Of a stretch of DNA of 29,142 nt, positions 25,031-29,142 are shown one piece after another (the first letter of the stretch is position 1; each line of letters opens with the position of its first letter). The DNA is from an uncultured Odoribacter sp. (lineage in GTDB: Bacteria; Bacteroidota; Bacteroidia; Bacteroidales; Marinifilaceae). The notes under the pieces were generated by a model, which was not told the origin of the DNA, did not search any database, and saw only the letters and a program-made list of their open reading frames with translations. The stretch spans positions 1 through 29,142 of the forward strand of contig CAJTPD010000015.1 in the NCBI GenBank assembly GCA_910578105.1. The letters run 5' to 3'. A program made the position numbers and the translations under genes.

Positions 25031-25258
25031 CTAATCAACAGCCATACAAATTCCATATACATCCAAATTTATACTTACACAACAATGCCCACCAGCTTCA
25101 GGGCAAAGTTTAAAAATATCAACTTCCGGATCAGCTAAAGCTTCTATATTATTCACAAAAACAAATGTTTCCTCCTCTACAAACGATAATTCAACAAAAG
25201 CCATTATAACCAATATTACAACAACTCCTAATATAGATATTAATTTCTTTTTGCTCAT
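25031..25258 (-). CDS. NVEALA-type small exported peptide
   Basis: The protein has 75 residues from the ATG at 25258; the frame is open to 25321, but that extension overlaps the promoter. A basic MSKKK start and a hydrophobic helix (about residues 6-26) are followed by NNIEALAD (residues 36-43), a variant of the NVEALA motif. The remaining tail of about 33 residues has four cysteines (52, 59, 60, 71). In this Bacteroidetes family the motif is thought to mark a processing or export signal; cleavage after ALA is my inference. It precedes the propeller lipoprotein by 4 bp and diverges from a two-component system. Confidence 0.8.
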   Translation of the reverse strand: MSKKKLISILGVVVILVIMAFVELSFVEEETFVFVNNIEALADPEVDIFKLCPEAGGHCCVSINLDVYGICMAVD

Positions 25259-25283
25259 TTTAATCTCTTTTCTAATTTTGTGA

Positions 25284-25315
25284 CAAACGTAAAAGGAAAG
25301 ATTACAAAAAACGAA
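25284..25315 (-). promoter_or_regulatory. Promoter of the NVEALA-lipoprotein operon
   Basis: On the minus strand TTCG (25312-25315), a 20-nt spacer and TACGTTTG (25284-25291) match the consensus with one mismatch. It occupies most of the 74-bp gap to the divergent kinase gene. A promoter for the kinase must therefore overlap it or lie inside the peptide gene; I see none with a good match. Confidence 0.6.
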
Positions 25316-25332
25316 TCCCACTCATAGCAAAA

Positions 25333-26700
25333 ATGGTAGCATTTTTTCCAAACTGGAAAGGACAACGCATCAAAATCGGAAAATGGTTAACAATTTTGAC
25401 AATTTTATTGTTATGTGTTTTTCAATTATATACTTTAAGTGAAATATATCAAAATACTAAAAAAGATTATTCAAATAACATATTTTCAATTTTAGTAGCA
25501 AAAACAGAACTATTAAACCTTATCAAATTACCTTCTCCCCCACAAACTTATTATTCATATAACGCAAACAGACATAAACTTCGCATTATTAAACAAAACG
25601 AAAGAATAGATTCAATTTTCAAATTAGAACCCAATAAAGACTTCAGATTGGTTAATTGCCAAGCAAGTTACGACATTCGCGACACAAACATCTGGACTCT
25701 AGACACACTTGGCAAAATGTTAGTAACAGCTTTAGAATCTCAAAATTTATCTACTTATTTCAATTTAACTTTATCTGACAAACATTCAGATATACTTGCG
25801 ACTTTTCAACATGGCAAACTCTATCTTCCATTTTTGAACATACACAAAGAACTTCAACTAGGGTTTCTGGAACACCATAAACTAAAAGTGACATTTGCCT
25901 ACCCCTTTCATATTTTCTGGAATGCAGCATGGGACAGAACAATTACCACAGTTTTTCTTTTCCTCCTGCTGATAGTTTCATCCATGTCCCTATTCGTTCA
26001 ACTAAGGGATGAACGCCGGACTAGTGAATACCGGAAAAAGTTTACTCATACTTTGGTACACAATCTGAGATCCCCTTTGTTAGCTGCCAAACAACAACTG
26101 ACAGCTTTTGAAACATTAAAATTTTCAGCAGAAAAACAACAACAAATTATTCAGGTCTGCATACAAAATACCACAAATGTTTTAAAAGATATTGAAAAAT
26201 TACTTTTCACTTCTGTCAATGCATATGGACTTGTAGCTCATCGGGAGATTTTTGACCTGAATCAGACAATTCAAAAACTAATTCCTGTCTATCAACAAAA
26301 CTACCCGGATAAAAAAGTACATATCTGCATCGATTGCCAAATATGCTGCTTAGTAGATGCCGATCCCACCTTAATCGAAGGAGCTTTGGGAAATTTAATC
26401 GGTAATGCCATAAAATACTCAGGTCCGGAAGTTCATATTCACATTATCTGCCGCAAAAATCCCCACAAAGTTTTTATTTCAATTCAAGATGACGGTTTCG
26501 GTATACCTCCGAATGAACAACAATATATCTTTCAGGAAAATTACCGGGGTAAACAGTATAAAAACGACCGTAGCCACAGAGGTTTTGGTTTAGGACTTTT
26601 CTATGTACAAGCAGTAGTCCTGGCTCACCGTGGCAAAATATCCGTAAATAGTGACGGAGCAAATGGTACAACTTTTACCATAGAGCTCCCTCAAAAATAG
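25333..26700 (+). CDS. Membrane-bound sensor histidine kinase
   Basis: The protein has 455 residues. Two membrane helices (about 17-37 and 203-223) bracket a periplasmic sensor domain of about 165 residues with no recognised fold. The dimerisation and phosphoacceptor helix has FTHTLVHNLRSPLL, with His243 as the likely phosphorylation site. The ATPase domain shows the N box (EGALGNLIGNAIKYSG), the G1 box (DDGFGIP) and the G2 box (GFGLGLFYV), so it should be active. The first half is more A/T-rich than its neighbours, which may reflect fast evolution of the sensor. It is paired with the response regulator 113 bp downstream and divergent from the NVEALA operon. Confidence 0.93.
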   Translation: MVAFFPNWKGQRIKIGKWLTILTILLLCVFQLYTLSEIYQNTKKDYSNNIFSILVAKTELLNLIKLPSPPQTYYSYNANRHKLRIIKQNERIDSIFKLEPNKDFRLVNCQASYDIRDTNIWTLDTLGKMLVTALESQNLSTYFNLTLSDKHSDILATFQHGKLYLPFLNIHKELQLGFLEHHKLKVTFAYPFHIFWNAAWDRTITTVFLFLLLIVSSMSLFVQLRDERRTSEYRKKFTHTLVHNLRSPLLAAKQQLTAFETLKFSAEKQQQIIQVCIQNTTNVLKDIEKLLFTSVNAYGLVAHREIFDLNQTIQKLIPVYQQNYPDKKVHICIDCQICCLVDADPTLIEGALGNLIGNAIKYSGPEVHIHIICRKNPHKVFISIQDDGFGIPPNEQQYIFQENYRGKQYKNDRSHRGFGLGLFYVQAVVLAHRGKISVNSDGANGTTFTIELPQK

Positions 26701-26711
26701 AAAATCACCCT

Positions 26712-26745
26712 GTTCAAATAAATAGTTCCGGATTTATACTTGAAC
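26712..26745 (+). other. Hairpin in the kinase-regulator spacer
   Basis: A 12-bp stem (26712-26723 with 26732-26745, a 2-nt AC bulge on the 3' side) has an 8-nt loop. No U-run follows, so it is not a normal terminator. It starts 11 nt after the kinase stop and could set the ratio of kinase to regulator mRNA by stabilising or processing the transcript. Confidence 0.55.
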
Positions 26746-26813
26746 TTCCCGGAAAATAGAAATAAGTCCGATATCCAGTTAAAAAAACAAAAATATTTTA
26801 ACTTCGCACCTGT

Positions 26814-27512
26814 ATGCCCACAATAACATTACTGTACATCGAAGACGACCTAAGTTATGCAACATTGGTAAAAGACTGGTTATCGCAAGAAGGTTTTACT
26901 ACTTTACTTGCGGATACGGCTGCTAAGGCGGATAGATTATTCCGGGAACACCATCCGGCTTTAGTAATGGTTGACCTGGATTTACAACATCCCAAAGAAG
27001 GCCTGGAAATCATCCGTACCCTGCACCGGCAGAATCCCGGATTCCCGGTAATCGTTTACAGTGCGCATGCTGACCCCGAAACCGTCATAGAAACAATGGA
27101 CCTGGGAGTTATGCATCACATTAGCAAAGACAGAAGTATCCCGGAATTGATAGCCATGCTCCGGAATGCTTTTCGTCAAGCCTACCGTTGCAAAGAAAAC
27201 TGGAACCCGGAATATCAATTATCCGACACAACCACCTTTAATATTCAAACCAACATCATTACTATTAATGGAAAACAGGAGCATTTGAAAAAGATTGCAG
27301 GCAGATTACTGAAACAACTTTGTTTACACATCAACGAATTTGTACCACCCGATGAATTATCCATTGCGCTGTGGGGTATTGAAAAAGATATCCGTGAATT
27401 ACGAAGATACATTCAGAAATTACGGAATATCATAGAAACACAAGATCCACAAATAAAAATCCTCAATCAAACCGGAGGATATTATCAGTTAGAATGTCAA
27501 ACCTGGCAATAA
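26814..27512 (+). CDS. Two-component response regulator with winged-helix-like output domain
   Basis: The protein has 232 residues. The receiver domain (about 1-122) has the acidic pair Asp11/Asp12, phosphoacceptor Asp54 (VMVDLD), Ser83 and Lys105, a complete set for phosphorylation. The C-terminal part (about 140-232) has the pattern of an OmpR-type winged helix: a leading strand, LLKQLCLHINEFVPPDELSI and a recognition helix region IRELRRYIQKLRNII, ending in GGYYQLE. It should bind DNA. The partner is the kinase just upstream. Its targets are unknown; the divergent NVEALA operon is the obvious candidate. Confidence 0.9.
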   Translation: MPTITLLYIEDDLSYATLVKDWLSQEGFTTLLADTAAKADRLFREHHPALVMVDLDLQHPKEGLEIIRTLHRQNPGFPVIVYSAHADPETVIETMDLGVMHHISKDRSIPELIAMLRNAFRQAYRCKENWNPEYQLSDTTTFNIQTNIITINGKQEHLKKIAGRLLKQLCLHINEFVPPDELSIALWGIEKDIRELRRYIQKLRNIIETQDPQIKILNQTGGYYQLECQTWQ

Positions 27513-27570
27513 CTTTCCTTCAAAATATACGTATAAAAGAACAGTAAACAAATTGATAAAACCACAGATT

Positions 27571-28074
27571 ATGCCCACAGTAACATTAAAAGGGACCCCT
27601 GTACATACAAAAGGAAATTTCACTCAAACCGGTCATCAAGCTCCAGACTTTACTCTGGTAAAGAGCGATCTGAGTGAACTTACTTTAAGCAGCTTGAAAG
27701 GGAAAAAAGTTATACTAAATATTTTCCCCAGCCTCGACACGGCAGTATGCGCCATGTCAGTCCGCAAATTCAATGAACTGGCAACTCAAATAGACAACAC
27801 TGTAGTACTTGCTATCTCCAAGGACCTGCCATTTGCCCATGCCCGCTTTTGCACGACGGAAGGTATTAAAAATGTAACCGGTTTATCTGCTTTCCGCAAC
27901 AATACCTTCGGTGAAGATTACGGAATTACATTGACAGACGGACCGTTGGCTGGTCTGCTGGCCCGTGCCGTCATCGTTCTGGATGAACAAGGCAAAATAA
28001 TTTATGCCCAACTCGTTCCGGAAATCACCGAAGAACCGGATTATGAAAAAGCCCTGAGAAGTATAAAAGGATAA
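27571..28074 (+). CDS. tpx: Thiol peroxidase (atypical 2-Cys peroxiredoxin)
   Basis: The protein has 167 residues from the ATG at 27571. The frame is open to a TTG at 27553, but MPTVTLKGTPVHTKG is the normal family start. It reduces hydrogen peroxide and lipid peroxides using thioredoxin. The peroxidatic Cys60 lies in PSLDTAVCAMSVRKFN and the resolving Cys94 in ARFCTTEGI, both as in E. coli Tpx. There is no signal peptide, so it is cytoplasmic. It follows the response regulator by 58 bp and converges on ttcA. Confidence 0.96.
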   Translation: MPTVTLKGTPVHTKGNFTQTGHQAPDFTLVKSDLSELTLSSLKGKKVILNIFPSLDTAVCAMSVRKFNELATQIDNTVVLAISKDLPFAHARFCTTEGIKNVTGLSAFRNNTFGEDYGITLTDGPLAGLLARAVIVLDEQGKIIYAQLVPEITEEPDYEKALRSIKG

Positions 28075-28098
28075 AATAAAATGTTCTTTTATCAGGGC
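28051..28098. terminator. Possible bidirectional terminator between tpx and ttcA
   Basis: GCCCTGA (28051-28057) pairs with TCAGGGC (28092-28098) and TAAAAG (28064-28069) with CTTTTA (28086-28091), giving 13 bp with a 6-nt bulge. The arms reach into both genes. No U-run follows, so function is uncertain. Confidence 0.35.
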
Positions 28099-28832
28099 AG
28101 ATATTCCATCCGAATATTTTTCATTGCAGCAAATAAATTACCCCGGACATGAGGTGATAAAGCTTCCATGCGCTGAACTATTTCTGCGACAGCTGCCCGG
28201 TTAGTTGCACGCTCATGAGGACAATTCTTATTTTGTTTTTTAAATGCTCGGAAAGTCGCATACTCCCGGGTTTCCTCATTACTTAGGAAAATCAACGGAC
28301 GAATAAGTGTGAAAGTACCATCAAACATGGATAACTTCGGAGGCATACTGGCTATCGTTCCGTTAAACATCATACTCATCAATAAACTTTCCACTGCATC
28401 ATCCCGGTGATGTCCCAAAGCCAATTTATTACATTGCTGTTCTTTCGCTATTTCAAACAAAGTCTTACGACGATTCCAGGAACAGACAAAACACACCGGC
28501 TTATCCGAATCTTCGTGAACAGATGTACTTATCTCACGTTGTATCAATTCAACTCCCAAACGGTCACAAAATTCTTTTATATAATCAGCATCCACTTCAT
28601 AAGCAACATTTTCAACAGCAACATGAGCTGCCACAACCCTATAACGCTGTTTTGAAGCACGAGCTCGCAAAGCCAATACTTCCAGCAAGGCCAGTGAATC
28701 TTTACCCCCGGACACCCCTACCAGAATTTTATCGTTATCTTCAATCAAATCATAATCATAAATTGCCTTACCCACCTTCCGGAAAAAATCCCTCATAAAT
28801 AACTTTTCCTTTTTTTTCCCGTCCATTTTCAT
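28092..28832 (-). CDS. ttcA: TtcA-like tRNA 2-thiocytidine synthetase
   Basis: The protein has 246 residues from the ATG at 28832; the upstream in-frame TTG and a later ATG at 28826 are alternatives. TtcA puts sulfur on cytidine 32 of certain tRNAs, using ATP and an iron-sulfur cluster. The PP-loop motif VGVSGGKDSLALLEVL is present. Two cysteines of the cluster site (CFVCSWNRRKTLFEIA) and a third in NKNCPHE match the three-Cys arrangement of TtcA. LALGHHRDDAVESLLM is also typical. The protein is shorter than E. coli TtcA (311), mostly at the C-terminus. Confidence 0.88.
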   Translation of the reverse strand: MKMDGKKKEKLFMRDFFRKVGKAIYDYDLIEDNDKILVGVSGGKDSLALLEVLALRARASKQRYRVVAAHVAVENVAYEVDADYIKEFCDRLGVELIQREISTSVHEDSDKPVCFVCSWNRRKTLFEIAKEQQCNKLALGHHRDDAVESLLMSMMFNGTIASMPPKLSMFDGTFTLIRPLIFLSNEETREYATFRAFKKQNKNCPHERATNRAAVAEIVQRMEALSPHVRGNLFAAMKNIRMEYLP

Positions 28833-28873
28833 CAATCTACAAATTTTATAAATCCAACATACCCCTTTATCCC

Positions 28874-28904
28874 TGTCCGTTATAACAGGAGGCTATAACG
28901 GACA
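28874..28904. repeat. Inverted repeat upstream of ttcA
   Basis: TGTCCGTTATA (28874-28884) and TATAACGGACA (28894-28904) are exact complements around a 9-nt centre. They lie 42 nt upstream of the ttcA start on the minus strand. It could be an operator or a leader hairpin. Nothing else is recognised between here and the tRNA-Tyr promoter. Confidence 0.65.
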
Positions 28905-29025
28905 CACAAATTAAGGTACAAATGTGCAAATTAAATCCGGCACTACGACAATATTCCCAAATGTAATTTTTTCCAAAAAACAGTATGGCTTGTTCACTCT
29001 GCAAAATAAAAAAATACTGATTATT

Positions 29026-29056
29026 TTTGTATCTATTCCAAAAAACTCTACCTTTG
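29026..29056 (+). promoter_or_regulatory. Promoter of tRNA-Tyr
   Basis: TTTG (29026-29029), a 19-nt spacer and TACCTTTG (29049-29056) match the Bacteroidetes consensus perfectly. Transcription should start near 29064, about 26 nt before the mature tRNA. Confidence 0.8.
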
Positions 29057-29089
29057 CAGTGCAAAAAAGAAATAAGAGTTCTTCAATAT

Positions 29090-29142
29090 GGGCAGTTACC
29101 AGAGTGGCCAAATGGGGCTGACTGTAACTCAGCTGGCTTAGC
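29090..29142 (+). tRNA. tRNA-Tyr(GUA), cut by the window end
   Basis: The sequence starts GGGCAGTTACCAGAGTGGCC. It contains an anticodon arm GCTGA-CTGTAAC-TCAGC, which gives anticodon GUA. The T-arm and 3' acceptor strand lie beyond the edge. In many bacteria, tRNA-Tyr at this kind of position leads a tRNA cluster in front of tuf; that is an expectation, not something seen here. Confidence 0.93.

Noticed and set aside
1..29142. CRISPR arrays, prophage genes or integrases
   Set aside because: No regularly spaced repeats and no phage or integrase signatures were seen in any frame.

Overview
The window looks like chromosomal core sequence from a Bacteroidetes bacterium, most likely order Bacteroidales. 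Three things point there: promoters of the TTTG / TAnnTTTG (-33/-7) type with 18-20 bp spacers, almost no Shine-Dalgarno sequences, and lineage-typical proteins (DUF349 repeat protein, DUF4293, NVEALA peptide with a BF3164-type lipoprotein, C69 dipeptidase). CCGG-containing words are visibly frequent. The genus cannot be fixed from the sequence alone; an Odoribacter/Butyricimonas-like relative is only a guess.

Left part (1-3790). The edge may hold the end of an insertion element. It is followed by tRNA-Ser(GCU) with its own promoter and terminator. A minus-strand cluster comes next: a LpxL/HtrB-type lipid A acyltransferase, a GT2 glycosyltransferase, an ECF sigma factor, a small membrane protein likely to be its anti-sigma factor, and a Spy/CpxP-like periplasmic protein. 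Together they suggest an envelope biogenesis and envelope stress locus.

Middle (3945-14680). A five-repeat DUF349 protein is followed by a pyrG-yidC operon. This converges on a complete minus-strand riboflavin operon (ribD-ribE-ribBA-ribH) controlled by an FMN riboswitch. The riboswitch parts are readable: aptamer, a terminator with a GUAA tetraloop, and an alternative antiterminator pairing. Divergent from it is kbl (threonine/glycine metabolism).

Second half (14796-24000). A secreted alpha/beta-hydrolase converges on an M23 peptidase. Then come a coiled-coil protein, zapA, a 6S-like RNA and rny (RNase Y), followed by a nucleoside phosphorylase, a DUF4293 membrane protein and a secreted C69 dipeptidase.

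Right part (23983-29142). An NVEALA-type exported peptide and a beta-propeller lipoprotein are divergent from a histidine kinase and response regulator pair, which may form one signalling module. Thiol peroxidase (tpx) and TtcA follow. The window ends inside tRNA-Tyr(GUA), whose promoter is intact.

The strongest candidates for new biology are the NVEALA/propeller/two-component module, the 6S-like RNA between zapA and rny, the riboflavin attenuator, and several long hairpins or inverted repeats outside genes.
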